A stretch of 64,000 nt of DNA, from NCBI GenBank assembly GCA_028641055.1, contig CM054060.1:55392292-55456291 (forward strand). The letters run 5' to 3'. Below the pieces are notes generated by a model. It worked only from the letters and a program-made list of their open reading frames with translations. It was not told the DNA's origin and did no database searches. The position numbers and the translations under genes are program-made. This DNA is from Alopecurus myosuroides (Eukaryota > Streptophyta > Magnoliopsida > Poales > Poaceae). Every line of letters begins with the position of its first letter. Position 1 is the first letter of the stretch. Of this stretch, positions 33,027-44,000 are shown in pieces.

Positions 33027-33106
33027 TAGAAAGAAGTCTTCTGGCAAGGGGAGTATCTCACTCTCAACCTCTTTATTTTGTTTATTGTCTTGTTTTTATT
33101 TTTGTC

Positions 33107-34048
33107 TTGTTTTTCTTCTCTATATCGAAAACACACACAAAAAATAGTTTACTTCATAGCTGTTATTTTTATTGCTTGCTTTTATGTCTAGTTTGTTCCT
33201 GTCACTATGTCACCGGAAGAAACAATCTTCACTTCAAGCAAGGGAGTGAGGAGAGTTTCAAGAAAGCTTGGTCTAGGATTTTTGATTCTTATAGTAAAAC
33301 TGAACCCATGATGACCCTGACTTTATTTCTTAGTAGTTTTTACTTTGGTCTTGTTCTTTTCTATAGATATGCTTTGGACTCTGCAGTAGGAGGAGACTTC
33401 CTACGTTGTGATGGGTATCAAGCTCTTAATGCCATTAAAAAGTTGATTGTAATTTCTAGCTCAACTAGTAAATTTGATTTATCCCTTGTGAGTTTTCAGG
33501 CTAGATTAAATACTCTTGAGACAAATATATCCTGTTTAAAAGAAGTCCATAACCAGATTCGTGCTTATTATGATTATGTGCCAATAAACTTTGAATCTTC
33601 AATGTGGATCCCTACGGTAAAAGTTGTTATAAATGGTGAATCTTTTCATGCTCATTGCGACATTATGACTGAATTTTGTCTTATGCCTAAAAATATTTAC
33701 GAGTCTTTGAATCTTTGGAAACTTTCTCAAGGGGGAGAAGAAATACCTCTTATCAATAATACCGATGTTTTGCCCATTGGGATAGTTGAGGGAGTGTTTA
33801 CAAAAATCATGGGAATGACAGTATCCACTGATTATCTTGTTATTGAATGTGTAGGACAAGGACGAATTACACTTGGAAAGTCCTTGCTGAAACTCCTAGG
33901 GGCAGTAATAGATGTGGGGAAAGGTACATTAAATTTTGCCTTCACACCAGGTTGTGGTCACATATACCCCAAACCCAAGAAGAAGGGTAAGAGGAGTAAA
34001 AGGAGAGTTCTTGGTATTGATTTGAATGCTTCACTAGAAAATACTTGA
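33107..34048 (+). pseudogene. Degenerate Gag/aspartic-protease ORF of the Athila-like element
   Basis: This open frame of 313 codons has no usual Gag start. Its C-terminal half has retropepsin-like structure: a VKVVINGESFHAHCD strand where the catalytic D-[ST]-G should be, then PIGIVEGVFTKI and a LGKSLLKLLGAVIDVGKGTL block matching the Athila-type GRPFL...ALIDV region. The catalytic triplet reads DIM, so it is probably inactive. It ends in a lysine-rich tail. Confidence 0.6.
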
Positions 34049-34480
34049 GTTGTTTTCTATGCCTAGCTGAAAGGCGTTAAAGAAAAACGCTACCGGCAGA
34101 CAACCCGTTTTATTTCTCCGTTTTCAACCCATTTTCCATCGTTTTCTTTTGTGTGCTTTGCACCTGGGTGTTGTCTGTTTCCCTAGCAACACTTCTCTAT
34201 CTTTTATTTTGTGTTTTTGCTGAGCCAAGTAAAGACTCTAGTGAAAAGTTGAGACTATATTTCGGATTTCTGCGCAGAAAACAGATTTCTTCTGTCCACT
34301 GTTAAATTCGTATAAATTCACAGAAAATTCAAAATGACCTGAGTTTTTTTGTGCGTAATCCTGGGCTATATACGGAACTTTTCTTAGTTGAACACTTCTT
34401 TATTTGAGCAACATAAGATTTTTGAAAAAAACCATCTTTACCTGCTGACCTATTTTGACAGATTTCTGCCAATAATTGCA

Positions 34481-36658
34481 TTTGCATCTTAATCTGTTTC
34501 TTTTGCTGTCACGGCATCGAAACTGGACGTTCTTGTGCCGCGGAAGCACGCGGTATAGTCGCAGCAGTGAAAACAACAGTGTGCGCACGGGAAAACACTA
34601 GCGCGTAACAGCGCGTGCGGCAGTGGTTCATCAGACGACATCGGGACGACATCGGTAGGCGTGCGACATCGTTTTCCGTGGAAGCTGTGCCGCGGCAGCG
34701 CGCGCAGGCGAGCGTGGGTGTGTTGCGCGCACGGATTTAAGGTGCGGGTAAGCCGATTCCGATACCAACCAGGGCGGCAGCGGTAGAATCTGATAGCGAC
34801 TATGAATCGTACCGCGGCAGGGTTTTGACCAAATCGTGTGCCGCGGCAGAAAACGAGATCAACTCGAATTGGAAGCACAACCACGGCTCGAATTGCTATT
34901 TTTGCAGGGATTTTCGGTGGACTGTTGATAAGAACTCGAAGAACAACTAGAACGCTGACGCTAACTCGAAACCTAATGGCAGCAACGGCGCACGCTAAAA
35001 TCCAGCGGTGACCGGACCATACATACCAACGTGGCCGTCGCCATCGGTCAGAGTGTACGCACGGCACGGCAGCGTCTTCATTTACCACGACACGACCCTT
35101 CCATCTTTTACCGTACGCGTAGGCTAGGCCGGTGGCGTTGTGCCTCCAGGCTTTTTACCCGGCTCGCCGATCAACGACGGTCCCAGTTACTACTGCCTGC
35201 ATCAAGTGGCCACGCCACACTTCACCATACATGCATCACCACTTGACCAAGGAGTGCAGTATGGGCTCGCCTGCAACATTGGTGGTTGGAAACAGACTCT
35301 GCAGATTTTTAACTCCCGTACGTGCGTGAAAGTCCGGGAAAACTAACTCCATGTGCGCGCGTTTGGATAATCCAAAGAATTGTGAAACTCCGCTAGTACT
35401 ACATTCCATGCATGCGTACATACGGCGCAGTTATTATTATTATTTTTATTGAACGGGAAATGGACTCGAAGGTCCCGGAACTGCATTTAACCGTGCGGCA
35501 CAATTTTATTTAGGACCCTACAGCAAATACAAAAAGAAACTGGGCCCTCGAAAGTTACACATAAAACCCTACAAAGATCATAGAAAAAGCAATCAGGTCG
35601 TTAACCATGGCCGCCGTCGTCCAAACTTGACTGCAGGCACGGGCGACAACAGCACCGCCAGGGACGCCACCACTTGCTGCTGTTGAATCCCGCATCGAGA
35701 TGTATGAAGATCTTCCGGTCAAGAAAGAAGATGTTCAGACTTCAGAGGATCGAATAATGCAAGCGGGGAGTGGCCTCTCTGGCCCGAATTAACTTCAACA
35801 CAACTACGCTGAAGTTTATTATCTCGTCGTCTCGAGCAGCCCACGGGGCTAGCGCCAAAGCGCCAAGTCCACCTTCCCGTGACGATAGATTGCCAGGACA
35901 CCAAGCATCGACGTCCTAACCAAGATGAAGAGGGAGCGCAATAGAAGCCGTTTCTGCCACTGGCTACGGCTCCGGCCTTCGGAGCTATGCAGCAAGCGCC
36001 GGCAACACCTTTGGCAATGAGGTAGTATAGACGCCACTACCACACATAGATGGTTGACATTAATTAGCAACGGTGGGCTTGTTTTATTAAAAGATACATT
36101 TAGAATTTATGAGAATCATATTACTTAGATTTTTGTAAAAAAACAATAATATTTGTTTTCAAGTATTTTAAACAACGGGACCCCTCGAGCTCTTGAGCCA
36201 AAATGACCTTCCAATTTAATGCCCTCTGTTTGGCTTTCAGATGGAGCTCATGTATTTGCCTTTTCTCTATAGATTCAACCATAGCCATAAAAATATTAAA
36301 GTTAGGAGAGACATTTTTTTTATTGTAGCCAGGCCATAACACTATTGTCTCTGCTGTCCTGGGTCTTAACAATTTTAGGCTAACCCATCCTGACAATGCT
36401 TAATGATGGATCTTGGTTTTATTTTTTCTCCTTACGAGTCAAAATTTTACTCATAGAAGATTGAAATGTCGATTTGGAGCCCATCCTCCATGAAGCCCTT
36501 TATTTATTTATTTATTTTGAAATTGATATTTTAAAGTGTTTCATTTTTTTTGAAAAAACCCGAGATGTCGCCATGAAGTATTCTAAGGTCGTGCAAAAAT
36601 TTGCAACCGTTTTTTGTTTTTTCTGACCTCCATAAAAATGAAAAGGCTGTTTTTTTTT
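34481..36658. other. Intergenic sequence without recognisable genes
   Basis: From 34500 to 35100 the sequence is GC-richer with recurring GTGCCGCGG strings, and reading frames on both strands show no domain. From 35400 to 36658 it is AT-rich with homopolymer runs. No repeat boundary could be placed. Confidence 0.35.
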
Positions 36659-36823
36659 AATTTGAAACTTCACAAACTCAGTTTAAGACATTTGCATTAT
36701 TACACATCCGTCGAGGTTTCAGGACCATTTAATCGATTGGTCCCAAGCCAGGCTTTGTTTTTGCGTCCACTGTTGTTTGTGCTCCAAAATAGGCATTTAC
36801 CAGAAGCAAACTCAGCAGCCGTT
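36659..36823 (+). repeat. Left copy of a 165-bp direct repeat flanking the LINE
   Basis: It begins AATTTGAAACTTCACAAACT and ends AGCAGCCGTT. It is nearly identical to 40529-40691; the differences are a few substitutions and a small gap near the right end. Confidence 0.9.
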
Positions 36824-37088
36824 ATGCAAATGAAGAGCGGTCAAAGTAAACTGCTCCGCGCCTAGGCGGCTCTAGGGTTTCTCTCCTTCCGCCGGTGCCG
36901 TCCGGTGTGGAGTTCATTTCTGATTCCGGATGCTGCTTGGATTCGGTTCCAGGATCGGCCTCCCTCAAAGCAGGCGCTGGTTGCCCCAGAGTCACCGTAT
37001 CATTGCAGGTTTTCTCCCCCGTCAACAAGACCTAGATCGATTTCAATCTGCCGTCTAGGGCTTCGGATCGCTTTGGACTGAGGTAATC

Positions 37089-38101
37089 ATGGCAGCATCT
37101 AGTGATTCCAGCAGAACAGATGGACCAGTCGACCGAGGCCCTGAGAATATTGATGACCTACTCCTGCGCCTAGGCATTGACGAGGAGGAGCTTGATGATC
37201 TGGTTCTGGAGGATGTTCTCGAAAATCCAGTGCAGGAGATGAAGTGGCTTGCTCTTGCACGTGTACACACTGGTAATACTTTCAGTCCCCAAGCTTTTGA
37301 GCAGCACATGAAGACAGCATGGAGCTCTGCAAAGAGGTGACCTTCACATCATTAGAGCCTAATCTTTTCACGATCCAATGCTTCTGCCCCGGGGATTGGA
37401 TGAAAGTCAAGGAAGGGGGACAATGGCACTTCAGACATAATGTAGTTATCATTGAGGATTACGATGGATTGTCCCCAGCTGATTCTATTGATCTCAAGCA
37501 CATTGAGGTCTGGCTCCAAATTTATAAATTACCTGTTGGGTACCGTAATCACAACCTGATAAAAAACCTTGTGGAGAAAAAATGTGGTAAGGTTCTCAAA
37601 GTGGAAACCATAGTTGATGGTGTGGGCAACTTTGTCAGGGTTCGAGTAAAGTTAGACGTCCGTAAACCTCTTCCCCGGATCGTCTCTCTTTCTCGAGCGG
37701 GTCAGCGTGCGGCCTTCCAGATCAAATATGAAAAAATCCCCAAGTTCTGCGCTGCATGTGACTGTTTCGGTCACATCTATCTAGGGTGTGGAACAGGAGA
37801 GCATGACGTCTCAAATCTAAAATGGGGAGATTTTCTTAAAGCTGATTGGGATACATGGCACGGTAGAAGGCTTACTGGGTTTAGTGGATCAAGAGGTGGC
37901 CGAGGTGGTTTTCAACGTGGTCGAGGTAATGATCTGGGTGGCAGAGGCAACCCCCCAAATCCCACGGGTGTCAATATTATGAGCTGGCGCCATAATGCAT
38001 CAGCCCCTTTCAAACCATCATCTGATTCTAAGGACGAGTCTCTGAACGATACTGCCACCAGCCCGTTGAAACCAATAGACAGTGAGATGGAAGATACATA
38101 A
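37089..38101 (+). pseudogene. LINE ORF1 (DUF4283-type Gag-like protein with CCHC knuckle), frameshifted
   Basis: The ATG at 37089 opens 83 codons ending at TGA 37338-37340; the frame then shifts by one (AAAGAGG where AAAGGAGG is expected) and continues to 38101. The second part contains a DUF4283-like region (FTIQCFCPGDWMKVKEGG, HIEVWLQIYKLP), a CCHC motif CAACDCFGHIYLGC and a Gly/Arg-rich tail. Such proteins bind LINE RNA. The frameshift would prevent expression. Confidence 0.78.
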
Positions 38102-38324
38102 GAGGATGGGTCGGCTAGGAAGAGGTTGATCTATGAGAAAGATGGGGACGAGTTGAACAATGACAAAGTAATTCTGGAAACAATATGATGACAAAAGAGG
38201 TTGAAGAGGGTTTATCTAAATCCACTACGGACGGTTCGTTTAGGTTGAAGAAGGCTAAGATGGCTGGAGCTAACTCCCCATCAATCGGATCGGCGGGTTC
38301 CCTTGAGGAACCTGTCCGGTTGCA

Positions 38325-40510
38325 ATGAAACTCTGTGGATCAAACTGCCGTGATCTCCAGAAAACCACGACAGTGAGATCGCTGTTGGGGGTCCAAGAGC
38401 GAGTTAAGTCAGATGTACTATTTTTATCTGAGACACATCTTTCTAGGGCTAAACAAGAAAATCTAAGAAGAAGACTTGGTTTTGACAGAATGATTCTTTC
38501 GGAGAGTGATGGTCGTAGCGAGGGTTTGATCCTCTTCTGTAATAATAATCTTCAGGTCACTTCTTTTACTGAGCATACTAATTTTCTGGATATTCGCATT
38601 AATGAAAGTACACGTGATGCTTGGGGTATTACCGGTATTTATGGGGAACCAAGTGGGGACAGGAAGCACTTGACATGGGATTATATCAGAAATCTTCATA
38701 CGATGCATAATATCCCATGGGTTATTCTTTGGGACTTTAATGAGATCCTCTCCAATTCGGAAAAGGAGGGTGACAATGTGAGACCCCAAAGATGTATGCA
38801 GGGGTTCAGAGATGCTCTCTCTGATTGTGATTTAATTGATCTTGGCTTTCATGGGGACATGTTTACTTGGAGAATAGGGAGGATCAGGGAACGGCTGGAC
38901 AGAGCCGTGGCCAATCAAGTTTGGATAGATAAATTTCATCTAACTGCTGTGATACATGAGGATTTCTATAAATCTGATCATCGCCCTATTACTGTTTATA
39001 CGCTAATGTTTAAAGGCCTAATAAGAGCAGCAGGAAAAAACTCGAAGCCTGCTGGCTGTTGGAGGAGGAGATGAGCGAAGTGGTGGATGCGGCCTGGATA
39101 CAGGCCCAGCAGGCTGGCTTAGCGACAGTGGCGAAGAAACTGGCCCACGTTCACGAAGCCCTACATGCATGGGACATGCAGACGCTTAGGGAGCCACGTC
39201 GATCGCTGCGGTCCCTGCAAAAAGAGCTAAATGAGGTCCTTACTGGTTTGCCCACCCAAGTAGGTGTGGATCGTTCTGACTGTTTTGCTCATATTATTGA
39301 TAGAGTAGTTCAAAGACTTAGAGGTTATAAAGAGAAACTACTATCTTATGGTGGAAAAGAGGTTCTTCTTAAGGCAATGGCCCAGGCCATTCCAACGTAT
39401 GCTATGCCAGTTTTCAGACTTCCTAAACTGATAATCAAAGGGATCACAGATGCTATGACCCGATACTGGTGGGGAGACGAGGATGGACAGAAACATATGC
39501 GCTGGTTCGCTTGGTGGAAAATGTGTGTCCCAAAGAAGAGAGGTGGTATGGGATTTAGAGATCTTCATTGTTTTAACCTCGCCATGCTTGCCCGTCAGGC
39601 TTGGAGATTACTATGTGAACCAGACTCCCTTTGTGCAAGGGTCTTGCGAGCTAAATACTACCCCACAGGCGATCTGTTAAATGCAAATCTGAAAAAAGGA
39701 TCCTCCTTTACATGGCAGAGTATTTGGGCAGGGATACAAATGTTCAAGAAGGGGAGTATCTGGAGAGTGGGCGCTGGCGACAATATCAAAATATGGGAGG
39801 ATCCATGGATCCCAAAGAGTCCTTCGAGGAGAGTGGTTTCCGAGAGAGGGGATTCTACCCTCTCAAGGGTTTCGGATCTGATAAATTCTGAAAGGAGGTG
39901 CTGGGATGTACAAAAAATACGGGATAAGTTTCTTTCTGTCGATGTTCACTGTATCCTGCAAATCCCTCTAGGCGTTGGTATGATGGAAGACTTTGTTGCT
40001 TGGAATAATACTAAGAATGGAATTTTCACGGTTCGATCAGCTTACTATACTAAGTGAGATCATCAACATGGGAGAAAGTTGATCATAACTAGTGGACCTA
40101 CCACCTCTGACATTAACCCAGTCTGGGATATCCTCTGGAAACTCCGGGTTCCTTCGAAAGTTAAAATCTTCGCGTGGAGATTCTTACATGGCACTATTCC
40201 TTGCAAATGTATCCTTGCTAATAGGCATATTATTCCTGAGAGTTCTTGTCCGATCTGCAAGAATTATTGTGAGGATCTCAAACATCCTTTTTTTCTCCTG
40301 TACCCGTACAAAGGAGATTTGGGAGAATCTGGGTCTTTGGCCCAAGATTAATGCCATGCTGCAGCATGACAGAGAAGGATCGGGAGTTCTCGAGTGCATA
40401 CTGAGGAATAATGATGAGTTAGTTCCAGGCTTCGATGATCTCGGTACCAAGGAGCTAATTATTTTGGCATGTTGGTTCATGTGGTGGGAGCGCAGGAAGA
40501 TTGCTCACGA
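38325..40510 (+). pseudogene. LINE ORF2: endonuclease, RT core deleted, zf-RVT
   Basis: The first frame (38325-39074) is an exonuclease-endonuclease-phosphatase domain: an NCRDL start, LFLSETHLSRA (catalytic Glu), GIYGEP, WDFNEIL (normally GDFNE) and SDHRPI near the end. A second frame (39059-40057) runs from the linker (LRSLQKELNEVL) straight into GLPTQVG...YKEKLLSYGGKEVLLKAMAQAIP, the post-RT thumb region. The whole RT palm, including the YADD box, is absent, yet the frame stays open across the junction near 39245. A zf-RVT region follows (WDILWKLRVPSKVKIFAWRF, then CPIC), in another frame and stopping near 40510 before RNase H. Confidence 0.82.
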
Positions 40511-40528
40511 TGAGGTAATTATTTTTTG

Positions 40529-40691
40529 AATTTGAAACTTCACAAACTCAGTTTAAGACATTTGCATTATTACACATCCGTCGAGGTTTCAGGACCATTT
40601 AATCGATTGGTCCCAAGCCAGGCTTTGTTTTTGCGTCCACTTTTGTTTGTGCTCCAAAAAAGGCATTTACGACGCAAACTCAGCAGCCGTT
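40529..40691 (+). repeat. Right copy of the direct repeat flanking the LINE
   Basis: It matches 36659-36823. It ends 362 bp before the GH9 start codon and about 210 bp before the GH9 TATA motif. Confidence 0.9.
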
Positions 40692-40900
40692 CACATGGAC
40701 CAGTTCCCAAATTAAGAATTGCCCATTGGTTGGCGCGAGAAGCAATCGTTCACATGGACCAGCTCCACCGAAGCATGGTGCCCCTCCCCGCCCAGCCCAG
40801 GTCCTCGCGCCGTGCGCCGCAATGTTGGCACGCGTAGGTGTCGCCGCCGGATTGGCTCCGGCGCAGCGTCGCATCACATGGCATCCCGGCCGTGCCCTCC

Positions 40901-40909
40901 TATTAAATC
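40901..40909 (+). promoter_or_regulatory. Probable TATA box of the GH9 gene
   Basis: TATTAAATC lies 153 bp before the start codon in GC-rich promoter sequence, followed by pyrimidine/CACA-rich leader. Upstream, GTTCACATGGACCAG occurs twice (about 40689 and 40748). Confidence 0.5.
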
Positions 40910-41053
40910 CTCCCCGAACCACCAGACCACACCACACCACACCACTGCAGCGGTCCAGCGTCCGAGCCGCCGCGCGCGCGCACACAGAGAGAGAGCTCCA
41001 ACCAACAAAACTGCCACCATCAATACTCACGAGCTTCCTAGCTAGGTACAGCA

Positions 41054-44000
41054 ATGGCGTCGCCGGGGAACGCAGTGGTGGCGGCAATGCTGCTCCTCTC
41101 GACGGCGGCCGTGTCCATGGCCCAGCACGACTACGGCGACGCCCTCCACAAGAGCATCCTCTTCTTCGAGGGGCAGCGCTCGGGCCGCCTGCCCCCGGGG
41201 CAGCGCGTCCGCTGGCGCCGCGACTCGGCGCTCAACGACGGCGCCACGGCAGGGGTAAGAACAAGAACCATTCCTTGACATTTCCGCCGCCGCAATGCGG
41301 GCGGTGACTTGTGAGACTGTGTTGCTCAAATGAAATGAAATGTACGCGCGTGCAGGTGGACCTGACGGGCGGATACTACGACGCGGGCGACAACGTGAAG
41401 TTCGGGTTCCCGATGGCGTTCACGGCGACGCTCATGTCGTGGGGGCTGATCGACTTCGGGCGCTCCTTCGGCGCGCATGAGCGGGAGGCCCGGGAGGCGG
41501 TGCGGTGGGCGACGGACTACCTGCTGAAGGCGACGGCGACGCCGGAGACGGTGTACGTGCAGGTCGGGGACGCGTTCCGGGACCACTCGTGCTGGGAGCG
41601 GGCGGAGGACATGGACACCCCGCGGACCGTGTACAAGGTGGACCCGGCGCACCCGGGGTCGGACGTGGCCGCGGAGACGGCGGCGGCGCTGGCGGCGGGG
41701 TCGATCGTGTTCCGGGAGGCGGACCCGGCGTACTCGAAGCGGCTGCTGGAGCGCGCCGTGGCGGTGTTCGAGTTCGCGGACCGGCACCGGGGCGCGTACA
41801 GCGGCAGCCTCCACGACGCGGTGTGCCCGTGCTACTGCGACTACGACGGGTACCAGGACGAGCTGCTGTGGGGCGCGGCGTGGCTGCACAAGGCGTCCAG
41901 GCAGCGGGTGTACCGCGACTACATCAAGCGGAACGAGGTGGCGCTCGGCGCCAGCGAGTCCATCAACGAGTTCGGCTGGGACAACAAGCACGCCGGCATC
42001 AACATCCTCATCTCCAAGGTATAAAAATCTTCACTGCTACGGCTCATCTTGCACTATGGTTTCTTGCACATTGCTGGTGACGACGAGAGAGCTAAGGCCG
42101 TCACTGTGCTGGCCTACTCTGCTCTACTCGTCCCGACCGGTCGAGGCAGGGATGCCTGACCCATTTTGGCATCTTGTCGTCTCATTGCTCTGCTCGGTTT
42201 GATTTGCCTACACACGAGAGCAAGGTGTGAGTCCTTGCTGCGCTCGCGCATGCAGCTCGGGTCGCGTTTCCCGGCTTTTCCCCACGCCCAGCGACAGACC
42301 TCCCATCCCTGCATGACTAGATGCGACAGTGATTAGTAACAGCTTACGGACTGATGTGTTACAAATTGGTTGGAAGCCGGCTGGGTCCACCCAGAGGAAA
42401 TTCACCGGGGGAAGCAAATGAAGAAGGGGCACGTAATCCCGTAACAAATTTCTTGTAGATTCTGCCCGTAGGTCTAGCATTTTCGGTATCCCACGGTGGC
42501 ATTGGCGGGATAGCTGGCCATGGGGAACCTCGGCACGCCCGCTCTGCTCCTTTTTGCTGGACAAATGCGTGAGTGGTGTCTGGCCCAAGAAAGAAAAATT
42601 AGAAAAAGGAAAAACGGAATGTGGGCTTAGCACATGTTGTTACAGCATCATCTCCACCGTTGTCCCGCCCAGGCCGTTTTCCTGCGGAAAATAGCGCCCT
42701 TGGCTGCCGGTGCTATTTTTCTGCTGGGCATCTCCCAGCCGTGTCTCCAATTGAACGAGGTGATATTACGCGACAATTTCCAATTACTATAAAAACGATG
42801 AACTTTTGGCCAAATTCTAGACGATTTCATTACAAATGACCAATATAAAGACGGTTTTCTTACGTCTTTTTAAAATCGGGTAGTTCATGCCGAGGGTTTG
42901 TACATTTGCTTGTCGTTAGAGTCGCTCGGCGGCTTGGCCTTCGGGACGCGGCTGGAGGTCTGCACTGAGTCGCCAACGTGTAGCGGAAGGGTAGGGAAGA
43001 CGCCATCGTCGGCCTGCGGAGCGTGCCTTTTGTTGATGACGATATTGGTGTTTTGAGTGTCCGGTGACGCGGTGGCGGTGGCGTTTCCTTTTGCTCGACC
43101 TTGACGATGGCAAGAGGAATTGGAGGACCGGGAGGAGTCGATGCTTTCCTCTCTTTGCTCAGCTGTCGCTCGATGTGGGCAAGAGTATACCTGGCCAAAG
43201 TTCAGGCCGGACCTAGAAAAATTTACTGAGCAAAACTCAGGCCCGAGCCCGGCCCGGCCCGACCGTCGGGGTACAGGAATCGAGCCCGAGCAAGCCTGCC
43301 CGGCCCGACTACGTCTAAACTGCTCTTCCACCGGGCCCGAGCCCGGGCCGACAGTCGGGCTTCAATTTCCAGGCTTGAGCCCGGCCCGGTATTTTTGGGC
43401 CGGGTCGGGTCGGGCCGGCCGGGCCGGGCTGCCCATGGCCAGATATAGGCAAGAGTACGTCCGGGCTGGCTCCACCACATACGGCCTGGTGATGCTCTCA
43501 CTAAACGTTGCACGTCATGTCTCCATCCATCTTCATCATACATATTCCCTCATGTGCACGGCCATGTTGGATTGGGTTTTGCATTATCTGGTTCGGCCGG
43601 ATTGACGGCGAGAGGAATCATTAGCAAGAGAATAACGGGAAATTAGGCATAGGCAAGAAAATATCTGGTCCCTCTCATGTGCGTACAGTACATCATGTGG
43701 CAAATTAGGCAATAACGGGAACATGAGACAGACATGCATGCCCTTCTGCCCTCTTCTGTAGCTAGCCACTGATGCATTCCCGAATAAGCGTGTGAGCTGA
43801 CAGGATTCTAGCTTGACTAATACAGTAGTAATAACAAGGCATTCTGCACTTTACTGACGTGTACCAGTCCCCGTCGCCTTGCTGGCTGTCACGTGGTGCT
43901 GCACCACATGATAAGCATAATTTGCTTGTATGCACAGCGTGGCACGGTGCAGCCATGCCATGTCCTGGCTAGTCGTGGACGCACGTCATAGATTCGCACG

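Larger units (their letters stand above)
31410..34480 (+). mobile_element. Athila-like Gypsy element, 5' LTR and partial interior
   Basis: A 1.59-kb LTR (31410-32999) starting TGATACGTCTCC is followed by a primer-binding site of the Athila type and a degenerate protease-bearing frame. After the stop at 34048 comes sequence with the GCCTAGCTGAAAGGCGTTAAAG pattern seen downstream of ORFs in grass Athila-like elements. No RT, integrase or 3' LTR follows, so the element is truncated. The right boundary near 34480 is uncertain. Confidence 0.7.
36824..40528 (+). mobile_element. L1-type LINE, internally deleted and 3'-truncated
   Basis: It carries a 5' UTR with CTAGGGTTTCTCTCC, ORF1 with a CCHC knuckle, an endonuclease domain, and C-terminal ORF2 sequence with a zf-RVT domain. 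The reverse transcriptase core is missing and the element stops inside the region before RNase H, without a poly(A) or simple-repeat tail. Nearly identical 165-bp sequences flank it. Confidence 0.85.

Noticed and set aside
34489..35088. 199-codon minus-strand frame in GC-rich sequence
   Set aside because: No recognisable motif, repetitive GTGCCGCGG-type composition, and no splice or promoter context to support a gene.
36659..40691. 165-bp flanking repeats as an ordinary LINE target site duplication
   Set aside because: The length is far outside the usual range and the element lacks its 3' end and tail, so standard target-primed insertion does not fit; reported instead as an unusual duplication.
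41326..41991. 221-codon minus-strand frame
   Set aside because: It is a shadow of GH9 exon 2, whose GC-rich codons suppress stops on the opposite strand; the encoded sequence is low-complexity Arg/Val/His.
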